Shown piece by piece: positions 1-5,442 of a DNA stretch of 11,951 nt. Position 1 is the stretch's first letter. Each line of letters opens with the position of its first letter. The DNA comes from Planctomycetaceae bacterium (lineage in GTDB: Bacteria; Planctomycetota; Planctomycetia; Pirellulales; Pirellulaceae): assembly GCA_007133715.1 (NCBI GenBank), contig SLMF01000084.1:1-11951 (forward strand). Reading direction: 5' to 3'. Position numbers and translations under genes: made by a program. Under the pieces are notes generated by a model, which made no database searches, was not told the DNA's origin, and saw only the letters and a program-made list of their open reading frames with translations.

Positions 1-405
1 GACCGAGTCGGCGGTCAAATCGTGGCCCAAGGCTGGAACCAATCGTCGCGGAATCCCACCTGGCACGGCGAAATCGATGCCATCAACCGCCTGGCCGCTT
101 CCCAGCCCCACTTCGACGGGCGGAACCTGGTGCTGTACACCACGGCCGAGCCCTGCCCGATGTGCCAGGGTGCGGTTTTCTGGACCGGCATCACCACCGT
201 GGTCTACGGCACCTCGATCCGCTTCCTCCAGCAGCATGGCTGGCGGCAGATCGACATTCTGGCCGCCGAGGTGGTCCGCCGCAGTCCCGGTTGGAATTGC
301 CACTTGATCGGCGGGGTGCTCGAAGCCGAATGTAACGCCCTCTTCCTCGCCGCCCGAAAGGGGACGCCCCGGGAGGGCTCGCAGACCCGGCAGACAGCCG
401 AATAA
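1..405 (+). CDS. Nucleoside/guanine deaminase, zinc-dependent CDA fold (5' truncated)
   Basis: The C-terminal 134 residues of a cytidine/deoxycytidylate deaminase-superfamily protein are visible; the open frame runs to base 1, so the true start lies outside. The zinc site is seen directly: HGEID at residues 22-26 (the family's H-[A/G]-E, with Glu as proton shuttle) and PCPMCQGA at 51-58 supplying two Cys ligands. FWTGITTVVYG and the C-terminal IGGVLEAECNALF resemble bacterial guanine deaminase and generic nucleoside deaminases more than TadA, so hydrolytic deamination of guanine or a related purine in the cytosol is the best guess. TadA or another nucleoside deaminase is not excluded without the N-terminus. 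The last ~15 residues after LAARKG are probably a non-conserved tail. The gene ends with TAA and is followed by a gene-free structured stretch. Confident on superfamily, unsure of substrate. Confidence 0.9.
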   Translation, partial: DRVGGQIVAQGWNQSSRNPTWHGEIDAINRLAASQPHFDGRNLVLYTTAEPCPMCQGAVFWTGITTVVYGTSIRFLQQHGWRQIDILAAEVVRRSPGWNCHLIGGVLEAECNALFLAARKGTPREGSQTRQTAE

Positions 406-460
406 GGCCCCCAAACACTTACTTTCTTCAGAGGTCCTCGACATGATCGGTTGCCGCCAG

Positions 461-498
461 AACACCAACAGCCGTACCTAGGGGGTACGGCAGGTGTT
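461..498. repeat. Two-segment imperfect inverted repeat
   Basis: GCCGTACC (471-478) pairs perfectly with GGTACGGC (484-491) around a five-base loop. Outside it AACACC (461-466) pairs with GGTGTT (493-498), leaving an asymmetric internal loop (four bases against one). In all, 14 bp of stem sit in 38 bases, 56 bp after the deaminase stop. No T-run follows on either strand, so it is not a classic intrinsic terminator. It could be a dispersed palindromic element, a processing site, or part of one structure with the repeat at 528-625. The pairing is seen; the function is unknown. Confidence 0.6.
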
Positions 499-527
499 AA
501 AGTTGAGGGCTTTGGCAGATCCTGAAC

Positions 528-625
528 AAGCCCCAACCGGCCTCGGAGATGCCGTGCCACGTGAGGACGGCTCTCCGCCCACGCGGGTTCGCATCTCCGA
601 GACGGACTTGGTTTTGTGGGGGCTT
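528..625 (-). repeat. Long imperfect inverted repeat directly after the membrane-protein stop
   Basis: CTCGGAGATGC (542-552) is an exact inverted copy of GCATCTCCGAG (591-601). Further out AACC (535-538) faces GGTT (610-613), and AAGCCCC (528-534) faces GGGGCTT (619-625), so each arm holds about 22 paired bases. The intervening 38 bases contain a further CGTG/CACG pair (553-556 and 580-583). On the minus strand the structure begins one base after the TAG of the 82-residue gene and ends GGGGCTTGTTC. A terminator or stabilising 3' hairpin for that operon is plausible, though the T-run is poor. A palindromic mobile repeat or small structured RNA is the alternative. Confidence 0.6.
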
Positions 626-874
626 CTAAACACCGAAAATCGCGCGAAATTCCTCCGGCGAAAAGCCTTGCAACAGGACCCAGATCGCCCAGGTTAACAG
701 CCCAAAGGCTAGGCCCCACATCGCGAACACGACGATCAGCTTCCCGGAGAACAGGATTCTATGCCGCCGCCGTTGTGCAAACGCGATCACTTGATCGGTC
801 AATTCGTCCACAGCTTCGTCGGGGTCAACCGGTGTGCCCGCTACTCCGCCGTGCTCGTCGGAGGACGTGTTCAT
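626..874 (-). CDS. Small single-span membrane protein, hypothetical
   Basis: An 82-residue protein I do not recognise. Residues 1-32 are acidic and soluble (several Asp/Glu); a basic QRRRHR cluster at 34-39 is followed by a hydrophobic stretch at about 46-69 (VVFAMWGLAFGLLTWAIWVLL), then a short tail with SPEEF. The basic cluster ahead of the helix suggests an inner-membrane protein with a cytoplasmic N-terminus; two short helices forming a hairpin cannot be excluded. The ATG at 874 lacks a strong SD (GGAAAG is too far upstream). It lies 41 bp after the NusG-paralogue stop on the same strand, suggesting co-transcription and translation helped by the upstream gene. The composition and position make it more credible than the overlapping frames. 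Confidence 0.65.
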   Translation of the reverse strand: MNTSSDEHGGVAGTPVDPDEAVDELTDQVIAFAQRRRHRILFSGKLIVVFAMWGLAFGLLTWAIWVLLQGFSPEEFRAIFGV

Positions 875-915
875 GAAGTGCCAAGGCTTTCCGCGGCCGT
901 TTCCGAGTCCGCAGC

Positions 916-1488
916 TCAGATCGGTTCTACCATAAAATCATCGATTTCTACCGAGACTCCTTGCTGGAGGTAATTGACGGCGATCAACAAGCGGGTTTTC
1001 CCGTTTCGCCTAAGTATCCTGCCCTCCAAGCCTCGCAAAACCCCTCGTTTGACGCGTACGCGCGCACCCGCTGTCAGGCGGCTCTCCACCGTCAGGGGGG
1101 CATCGCTGGCAATCAAATCACGCACCTGACGCAGATCACTCACCAACTCCTCGGGGGTTTCCACGGAAAGGATCCGAGAAATCCGATTGGCGCACAGCGC
1201 GGTGACGCGTTGATCCGCTGTGCCATACATGAACACATATCCCGTGAATAACGGCAAATGCGCACATCGCCGACACCCGCGAACAAACTGGCGGGTGCGA
1301 ACCAAGGGCAAATAAAAGGGGATCTCATGAGCGAGCAGGTGACGTGCCAAGGCCTTCTCTTGACGCGACCTGGCGTAAATCGTCCACCAGCGAAAATCAT
1401 CGTCGGTCTCGAATCTTTGCGAAACTGAGCTGAATTCGTCCAGGAGATCACTCGGAAAAATACTGCACTCTTCACCAAGAATGGGCAT
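916..1488 (-). CDS. NusG paralogue, specialised transcription antitermination factor (RfaH/UpxY/LoaP-like)
   Basis: A 190-residue protein with the two-domain NusG plan. The NGN domain is at about 34-125: WWTIYARSRQEKALARHL is the conserved first strand and helix, and PLFTGYVFMYG at 79-89 is the family's LFPGYVF signature. A KOW segment follows at 141-169 (GARVRVKRGVLRGLEGRIL). NusG-type proteins bind RNA polymerase beside the clamp and alter pausing and termination; paralogues act on specific long operons, often for polysaccharides. A housekeeping nusG normally sits beside secE/rplK, which are absent, and the RTRQFVRGCRRCAHL insertion is typical of paralogues. The frame is open up to a GTG at 1683, but GGAGAGGTGGAG just ahead of the ATG at 1488 fixes the start there. 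It heads a probable two-gene operon with the downstream membrane protein. Identification is firm; the target operon is inferred. Confidence 0.9.
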   Translation of the reverse strand: MPILGEECSIFPSDLLDEFSSVSQRFETDDDFRWWTIYARSRQEKALARHLLAHEIPFYLPLVRTRQFVRGCRRCAHLPLFTGYVFMYGTADQRVTALCANRISRILSVETPEELVSDLRQVRDLIASDAPLTVESRLTAGARVRVKRGVLRGLEGRILRRNGKTRLLIAVNYLQQGVSVEIDDFMVEPI

Positions 1489-1703
1489 ATCGCTCCACCT
1501 CTCCATCCCTGTGACTTGCCACTTCAAGACAATCGTCCGAACCGCCCGGGTTCCTGGACGTGTTCTTGAAGGCACACGCCGCTTCTCGAAAACTACGTCG
1601 CGAATTCGGCCGCACACGTCATGACGAACCTCGCCGCTGCCAACTCTAGCCCCGTTTGTTAAGGGAAAATTCGCCCTTTCCACCTAGCGCGCGAGCTCTT
1701 CTT

Positions 1704-1714
1704 CCCCCCCCCCC
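1704..1714. repeat. Homopolymer tract, 11 C (11 G on the minus strand)
   Basis: An uninterrupted run of eleven C lies between the predicted minus-strand promoter and the NusG-paralogue start codon, about 215 bases upstream of that ATG and outside any frame I accept. Runs of this length are known slippage sites. Here it would lie in the transcribed leader of the regulator, so length changes could alter leader folding but would not shift the accepted reading frame. Confidence 0.8.
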
Positions 1715-1746
1715 TTGAATGGCAACTCCTAGGTGTGTCGAAGAAC

Positions 1747-1793
1747 GGTTGCCAACCTTCCCTAGTTTGTCATCAAAACGGCAGACTTGTCAA
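1747..1793 (-). promoter_or_regulatory. Candidate promoter and palindrome for the NusG-paralogue unit
   Basis: On the minus strand TTGACA (1788-1793) is a perfect sigma-70 -35 box. The -10 position, 17 bp away, reads ACAAAC (1765-1770), which is weak. GGTTGCCAACC (1747-1757) is an eleven-base odd palindrome lying at or just after the expected transcription start, as an operator or roadblock site might. A leader of roughly 270 bases to the ATG is implied. The weak -10 suggests low or activated expression, if this is the promoter. Confidence 0.4.
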
Positions 1794-1841
1794 TCCGGCT
1801 CATCATGAAGTCCGTTGGAACGGAAAAGAAGCTGGATTTCC

Positions 1842-1868
1842 TTGACTCTTGCTGCCGATCCCTACAAT
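1842..1868 (+). promoter_or_regulatory. Candidate promoter of the small secreted protein gene
   Basis: TTGACT (1842-1847) and TACAAT (1863-1868) each match the sigma-70 consensus at five of six positions, though the 15-bp spacer is short. Transcription would begin near 1875, leaving a leader of about 45 bases that includes the GGAGAG ahead of the ATG at 1920. Confidence 0.5.
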
Positions 1869-1919
1869 ACTCTTATCCAGGGCTTTCGTCTGCCCCATCG
1901 CTTTCGCGGAGAGCCTCTC

Positions 1920-2300
1920 ATGAAATTCGGTATGGTTTTCCCAGCCGCCCTAATCGTGGCAGCCTTTGTGACGTTACCCGCCACCACGTGGGGTCAGCAG
2001 CGGTATCAGTCCCCCTATAGTCCGTCGCTCTCTCCTTATATGGACTATTTCCGCACCGATCCCGGGGTGGTCAGCCCGTATCACCAGTACGTCCGTCCCC
2101 GCCAAGCACTCGATCAACGACTCCGCGAGCAACAGGCGGGGATTGGGCGGGTTGAACGTCAAGTTGGCCAGTTGCAAATGGAACTGCGCGCCGGTGGGGC
2201 CCAGGACATGATGGCGCCGTCTCCGATCGCCCCGACTGGTCGAGTACCCACTTACATGAACTATTTGCACTACTACCCGGGCGCGCGGCAGCGCCGCTAG
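1920..2300 (+). CDS. Small secreted tyrosine-rich SPY-motif protein with a coiled coil
   Basis: A 126-residue exported protein. Residues 1-25 form a signal peptide (MKFGMVFPAALIVAAFVTLP core, cleavage near TTWG-Q). The mature part begins with a Tyr/Pro/Ser-rich stretch, SPYSPSLSPYMDYFRTD, then SPYHQYVRP at 52-60. Residues 63-90 are charged and Gln-rich and should form a short coiled coil. The C-terminus TGRVPTYMNYLHYYPG is again tyrosine-rich. I recall similar short proteins from planctomycete genomes (SPYLN..., YY..VRP..., TGHPT.FMNYSHYY), with no known function, so a cell-surface or periplasmic structural role is only a guess. The frame opens at 1815, but GGAGAG seven bases before the ATG at 1920 and the signal peptide immediately after it decide the start. 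It is monocistronic, divergent from the NusG-paralogue unit. Confidence 0.8.
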   Translation: MKFGMVFPAALIVAAFVTLPATTWGQQRYQSPYSPSLSPYMDYFRTDPGVVSPYHQYVRPRQALDQRLREQQAGIGRVERQVGQLQMELRAGGAQDMMAPSPIAPTGRVPTYMNYLHYYPGARQRR

Positions 2301-2377
2301 GGCCGCAGATCAGGGTTGCCATCGACAAGAATGTCCCCTTTATCACGAATCCCTCACTGCGGATCAACCAGGGGGTC

Positions 2378-2397
2378 GTCGGGCAGGAGTGCCCAAC
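2378..2397. repeat. Short palindrome GTCGGGCA-GGAG-TGCCCAAC
   Basis: GGGCA (2381-2385) and TGCCC (2390-2394) pair around GGAG, with one C/A mismatch and then GT/AC pairs outside. It lies 78 bases past the small secreted protein stop. I recall similar GGTGGGCAGGAGTGCCCACC-type palindromes scattered in planctomycete intergenic DNA, so this may be one degenerate copy of a dispersed repeat; that is recollection, not a search result. Confidence 0.45.
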
Positions 2398-2548
2398 CTA
2401 CGGGGAGACGCAGCAAGCAACTTCCGGCCTTGGTGGCCTATCAATTCTGATTTGCGCCGCCAGGGCAGATAGTCCCCATTCAGGGAATAAAACCCGCGAG
2501 ATCGGGCCGGTAAACCCGTCTGACTGAACAAGCGTTTCGTGCCCGACT

Positions 2549-2576
2549 CCGGCGGTTTGTCGCCGGTCTTCTCTTT
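2549..2576 (+). terminator. Possible intrinsic terminator
   Basis: CCGGCG (2549-2554) pairs perfectly with CGCCGG (2561-2566) across the loop GTTTGT and is followed by TCTTCTCTTT. The GC-rich stem with a pyrimidine/T-rich tail fits a modest rho-independent terminator on the plus strand. It is about 250 bases beyond the nearest plus-strand stop codon, which lowers confidence. Confidence 0.35.
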
Positions 2577-2808
2577 CACGCTTGGCTGCGCCGGGCACCC
2601 TTGGCGATCGATTCGAGATTCACGTGTGGTTTACGAGCCCCCCGCACCTCGGAGCCGGCGAGAGGCCACGATTCTCTACCTCTTGAAGATGCGCCCGCTC
2701 CCCCCAGCTTGACCTCGGCACTCGCTTGGTGATTAAGCGTCAATGACTTGCATGGCAGCCGCCCCTTCGCCTGCTCGACAAGCCGACTCGGGGATCGCTT
2801 CGCTTCTG

Positions 2809-2839
2809 TTATCCACCCTATGAGCCACTTTTATATAAT
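2809..2839 (+). promoter_or_regulatory. Candidate promoter of the export lipoprotein operon
   Basis: TATAAT at 2834-2839 is a perfect sigma-70 -10 box in an otherwise GC-rich stretch. The best -35 candidate is TTATCC (2809-2814), weak and at a 19-bp spacing, so expression may need an activator. The start of transcription would be near 2846, immediately before a pair of competing hairpins and about 164 bases ahead of the ATG. Confidence 0.5.
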
Positions 2840-2848
2840 CCACACGTG

Positions 2849-2898
2849 GCGTTTCTCTCGCGAGATTTCTTCGTGACAGAAACGCGTGCGAGTTTCTG
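2849..2898 (+). promoter_or_regulatory. Mutually exclusive leader hairpins (candidate RNA switch or antitermination target)
   Basis: GCGTTTCT (2849-2856) is an exact inverted copy of AGAAACGC (2878-2885). CAGAAAC (2877-2883) is also an exact inverted copy of GTTTCTG (2892-2898). The central AGAAAC can pair with only one partner at a time, so the leader has two alternative folds. The loop of the first fold contains a ten-base palindrome, TCTCGCGAGA (2856-2865, overlapping the stem by one base). The element starts a few bases after the predicted transcription start and more than 100 bases before the coding start. No T-run follows, so a simple terminator/antiterminator is not evident. Pausing, polymerase loading or RNA-binding control by the nearby NusG paralogue is an inference. 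Confidence 0.5.
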
Positions 2899-2928
2899 CT
2901 CAACCACTTGGTAAGATATACCGATAAT

Positions 2929-2946
2929 AACGGTTGTAACGGTTGT
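2929..2946 (+). repeat. Tandem nonamer AACGGTTGT x2
   Basis: AACGGTTGT occurs twice head to tail (2929-2937, 2938-2946) in the leader of the export lipoprotein gene. The core AACGGTTG also occurs at 1744-1751 beside the NusG-paralogue promoter. It may be a protein binding site in DNA or RNA. Confidence 0.45.
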
Positions 2947-3009
2947 TTGGCTCCCGTCGACTCGACGGGATGTGCCGTCCCTCACGATCTTCCAAATGAG
3001 TCAGCTGCC

Positions 3010-4065
3010 ATGCTCCGCTCAATCCCGGTTTGCCTTCTGGCGTCCGCCTTGCTTTTGAGCACAGGCTGCGCGACCCTGCATCACTCGCCGCACGCCCCCC
3101 TATTGGCGACAGATTCCCTGGAAGCAGGAATGCCTCGGGAACTCTCCAAGACGGTGCTGCCGGAATATGTCATCGAACCGCCCGATATCTTGACCATCGA
3201 AGCCCTCCAACTGCTTCCCAAACCGCCCTATCGCCTCCGCACGGGAGATCAGGTCTTCTTGGAGGTCACAGATATTGACCCGGAATACCCACCCATTAGG
3301 GATGTGCTGGTTCTTCAATTGGGCGGCTCAATCGATCTTGGGCCCCGTTATGGTATGGTGACGGTCGCTAATCTGACGATCGAAGAGGCGGAACAGGCGA
3401 TTCGAGAGTTCTTCTTGCGAGAAAACTGGCGAGCTTCTGTGACCATATCGCTGTTCCAGATGGCGGGCATGCAGCAAATCGCCGGTCAACATCTGGTGGG
3501 GCCCGACGGAATGGTGAATCTGGGGATTTATGGAACCGTGTCCGTTGTCGGGCTAACCGTGTCCCAAGCGCGGGAGAGGATCGAATCCCAATTGGCAGAA
3601 TTTTTGGAAGATCCTGAGATCGCCCTCGATATCTTTGCCTTCAACAGCAAGGTGTATTACGTGGTAACCGAAGGGGCCGGGATGGGCGACAACGTGATCC
3701 GGATGCCCTTCATGGGGCATGAAACGGTGTTGGATGCCATGTCGAATGTCGGCGGGATGTCGGCCTTGTCCTCCAAACATATTTGGATCGCTCGGCCCAC
3801 GCCGTATTCCGATGAAATTCAAATCCTGCCCGTCGACTGGGTGGCGATCACCAAGCAGGGCTCGACGATGACCAATTATCAGGTTCTTCCCGGGGACCGC
3901 ATCTTCATCGCCGAAAACGGCTGGGTCGCGCTTGATACCAATATGGGTAAACTGCTCTCTCCCGTGGAACGGATGATGGGGTTCAGCATGCTCACTTTGG
4001 GAACCTTGCGTAACTTCTCTGGCAGCGTGTTAAGTGGGCGTGGCGTCACGACATCGCGTTTGTAA
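3010..4065 (+). CDS. Polysaccharide export outer-membrane lipoprotein (Wza-like, Poly_export/SLBB)
   Basis: A 351-residue lipoprotein: MLRSIPVCLLASALLLSTGC is a lipoprotein signal peptide with Cys20 as the acylated residue. YVIEPPDILTIEA (53-65) and YRLRTGDQVFLEVTDID (74-90) are the Poly_export entry motifs. HLVGPDGMVNLGIYGTVSVVGLTVSQARERI (161-191) is a second conserved block, and the part from about 210 to 305 (YYVV...LPGDRIFIAEN) fits an SLBB-type domain. Residues 318-338 could form a C-terminal amphipathic helix like the Wza outer-membrane barrel. Proteins of this type form the exit channel for exported polysaccharide. No Wzc kinase or glycosyltransferase is visible downstream, so it is an orphan export component. 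The frame extends to a TTG at 2908, but the signal peptide sets the ATG at 3010; its SD is weak. It is followed 38 bp later by a small lipoprotein gene. Confidence 0.88.
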   Translation: MLRSIPVCLLASALLLSTGCATLHHSPHAPLLATDSLEAGMPRELSKTVLPEYVIEPPDILTIEALQLLPKPPYRLRTGDQVFLEVTDIDPEYPPIRDVLVLQLGGSIDLGPRYGMVTVANLTIEEAEQAIREFFLRENWRASVTISLFQMAGMQQIAGQHLVGPDGMVNLGIYGTVSVVGLTVSQARERIESQLAEFLEDPEIALDIFAFNSKVYYVVTEGAGMGDNVIRMPFMGHETVLDAMSNVGGMSALSSKHIWIARPTPYSDEIQILPVDWVAITKQGSTMTNYQVLPGDRIFIAENGWVALDTNMGKLLSPVERMMGFSMLTLGTLRNFSGSVLSGRGVTTSRL

Positions 4066-4103
4066 ATTGCTTTCCCTCGATCCTCCGCAGCAGGATTCTT
4101 ACA

Positions 4104-4499
4104 ATGCGTTTGGATGGACTCATGAAGACTCTCTCCTCCCCCCGCGGTTTTCTGTTTCCAGCTTCCCTGCTTGTATGGGTTGTGCTTACGGCGGGGTGCA
4201 TGCACGCCCCCGTCATCAAACCGTACTCGACCGCCCTGATCAGCCCCCGACGCTTGGCAAAATTGACCCAGCCACCCGCCTTGCCCTACTACCACGCCTC
4301 GGACTATGGCTACGGTTACCATGGCACGGTGTGGCGGGCTTGGCCCGAGGACGGACTTGTGTGCCAAAAGGAACAGCCAGCTTCCTTCACCACCATCAGC
4401 GACCAATTCGAGGACTGGGAGGACGAGCACCCCGAGCCGATTCCGCTCACCTCACCCGGCATCGACGATTGGCAGCACGACCTGCCCGGGGATTCATAG
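4104..4499 (+). CDS. Small lipoprotein with a YHGTVWRAWP motif, hypothetical
   Basis: A 131-residue lipoprotein I cannot name. The N-terminus carries a hydrophobic stretch ending in the lipobox LTAGC with Cys32. The mature part is proline-rich, with a Tyr/Gly patch at 62-73 and GYHGTVWRAWPEDG at 71-84. That patch resembles a Y-x-P-T-x-W-R-x-W-P motif I associate with planctomycete small exported proteins (recollection). The tail is acidic (EDWEDEHPEP at 103-112). The start is ATG 4104, with AGGA eight bases upstream; an in-frame ATG at 4122 with a GGA nearby would shorten the signal peptide by six residues. It lies 38 bp after the export lipoprotein with no terminator between them, so both are probably co-transcribed, and a role as envelope partner of the export channel is a reasonable guess. 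Not recognised beyond this. Confidence 0.75.
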   Translation: MRLDGLMKTLSSPRGFLFPASLLVWVVLTAGCMHAPVIKPYSTALISPRRLAKLTQPPALPYYHASDYGYGYHGTVWRAWPEDGLVCQKEQPASFTTISDQFEDWEDEHPEPIPLTSPGIDDWQHDLPGDS

Positions 4500-4551
4500 C
4501 TTTAGCAGGCGTTCCGGGAAAAACAGGCCGCCGGCGCCGCCGAAGGGGACG

Positions 4552-4750
4552 TTAGTACCCACAGGAAGGCTCCTGAGTAAGCGGGCGGAACGCGCCGTCA
4601 GCCACTTCGTAGAAGGAAAACTCCGAGGCGAACGTCCAACTCGTCTTGTCGGTCAGGTCCGCGCCAACCGGCGCCCTGAGCAGGACGGGAAGGGTGCCGG
4701 CGGGCCAACCCCGGGCCGGTGGTGTTCGACGGGAAGTATTCAGAAGGATT
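4552..4750 (-). pseudogene. Short internal fragment of a sialidase-like gene
   Basis: Only about 35 codons are readable as family sequence (4612-4716): ARGWPAGTLPVLLRAPVGAD then LTDKTSWTFASEF. This matches residues 186-221 of the intact neighbour (ARGPGTPHPYGAFVMSAPWG and ADLLRAKSWT). Before it the frame overlaps the end of the next fragment, and after it the sequence turns unrelated and stops at 4552. It has neither start nor C-terminal domain and is a relic. A different minus frame further on (about 4494-4590, ending in GGLFFPERLLKL and a stop that abuts the plus-strand stop at 4499) also looks protein-like and may be another gene scrap; that is uncertain. Confidence 0.55.
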
Positions 4751-4756
4751 CTCCCA

Positions 4757-5338
4757 TCAGTAGACCAATCCACGGAAATCCTTCACGCGGTGGAAGGTGA
4801 TCAGATTGCCGTCGTGCGCCGACTTGGCACGATCGTCGCCACTGCGGCTGAGGATCACCAAGTCGTTCCTGTCGATCGCCATCGACGCATAGTGGCGCGA
4901 GGCCTTCTCCACCGACCCGACGGCGACGAGGCCCGCAAAACACCAGTCGATCATGTTCTTGGAAAAAAGGAGTTGCAGCCGGCGGCGCTGGTCGAACGGC
5001 AGATTGGAGCGGTCCGGTGGCAGGCGGTCGGCCCGGGCCATGCTGTCGGTGGCTTGGGTGAAGAGCAGCCAAAACCGTTTCGTGACATCGTCGTAAAGGA
5101 CGGGGAACTTCATCTGCCCGCCGTCGTCGGACGTGAACACCTTGCCCTGCCACCAGCGGCCATAGCCGACGCGCCGCTGGAACTTCGGCCCCGGCAGATG
5201 CTCCCCTTCGCGCAGGTCAAGCGTCGCCACCAGCCGGCCGTCGTCCAGCCGCGGCTCCCCCGGGAATAAACTCTCGTCGTTACACCCCAGTGATACCCAC
5301 CACCGGCCAGCTTGCCCAACCGCAGTGCTGGTCCTCGG
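4757..5338 (-). pseudogene. C-terminal relic of a secreted sialidase/BNR-family relative
   Basis: An open stretch reading VATLDLREGEHLPGPKFQ, VGYGRWWQGKVFTSDDGG, MKFPVLYDDVTKRFWLL, LLFSKNMIDWCFAGLVAVG, HYASMAIDRNDLVILSRSGD and AHDGNLITFHRVKDFRGLVY before a TGA. The last part aligns with the intact neighbour's WQYVDWRFDGEDIVAASRTA and HDANYLTFHRIERFRE, so it is the five-bladed-propeller end of a homologue, without the extra C-terminal domain. Upstream it breaks: one frame reads AGGGYHW and passes, out of register, into SLGCNDESLFPGEP, and the frame is closed by a stop at 5339. No start, signal peptide or Asp-box half is present. A 157-codon frame from a GTG at 5230 could in theory be translated, but it has no SD and no N-terminal half. 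Confidence 0.7.
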
Positions 5339-5389
5339 CTACCCCGGCGTCACGTCGTCTGCCGCCACCAACCGGCTCGTCCGGCCTCG

Positions 5390-5431
5390 AACGGTGGTCA
5401 GTGGGCTGCCGCCGGTGCCGGCGTTACCGTT
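5390..5431 (-). repeat. Inverted repeat after the sialidase-like gene
   Basis: AACGGT (5390-5395) is inverted as ACCGTT (5426-5431), and between them CGCCGGTGCCGGCG (5410-5423) is a perfect palindrome. It lies just after the minus-strand stop at 5443. It could terminate or stabilise that transcript, but there is no T-run. Confidence 0.35.
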
Positions 5432-5442
5432 CGGGCAGGCGC

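Larger units (their letters stand above)
2301..2833. other. Long intergenic stretch without a supported gene
   Basis: I find no convincing coding region here. A minus-strand frame at 2364-2579 starts with GTG, has no SD and resembles no family I know. Two hairpins lie in the first half and are listed separately. A TTGACC at 2709-2714 has a poor -10 partner (GATTAA, 2731-2736) and may be an accessory promoter. Fragments of decayed genes could be hidden here but none is readable by eye. Confidence 0.5.

Noticed and set aside
575..602. GGGTTCGCATCTCC looked like a tRNA T-arm
   Set aside because: The flanking bases do not form a T-stem, and no acceptor or anticodon arm fits; the bases belong to the 528-625 inverted repeat.
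1489..1683. N-terminal extension of the NusG paralogue up to a GTG
   Set aside because: Arg-rich and unlike NusG N-termini; a strong SD sits directly before the ATG at 1488.
2364..2579. 71-codon minus-strand frame in the long intergenic region
   Set aside because: GTG start without SD, basic composition, and it spans both palindromes; no family recognised.
2908..3009. N-terminal extension of the export lipoprotein from a TTG
   Set aside because: It would bury the lipoprotein signal peptide 34 residues inside the protein; the stretch is better read as leader.
5110..5319. Alternative minus frame starting GKLAGGGYHW
   Set aside because: Only AGGGYHW fits the family; after that the frame is Arg/Ser-rich noise, so it marks a frameshift, not a gene.
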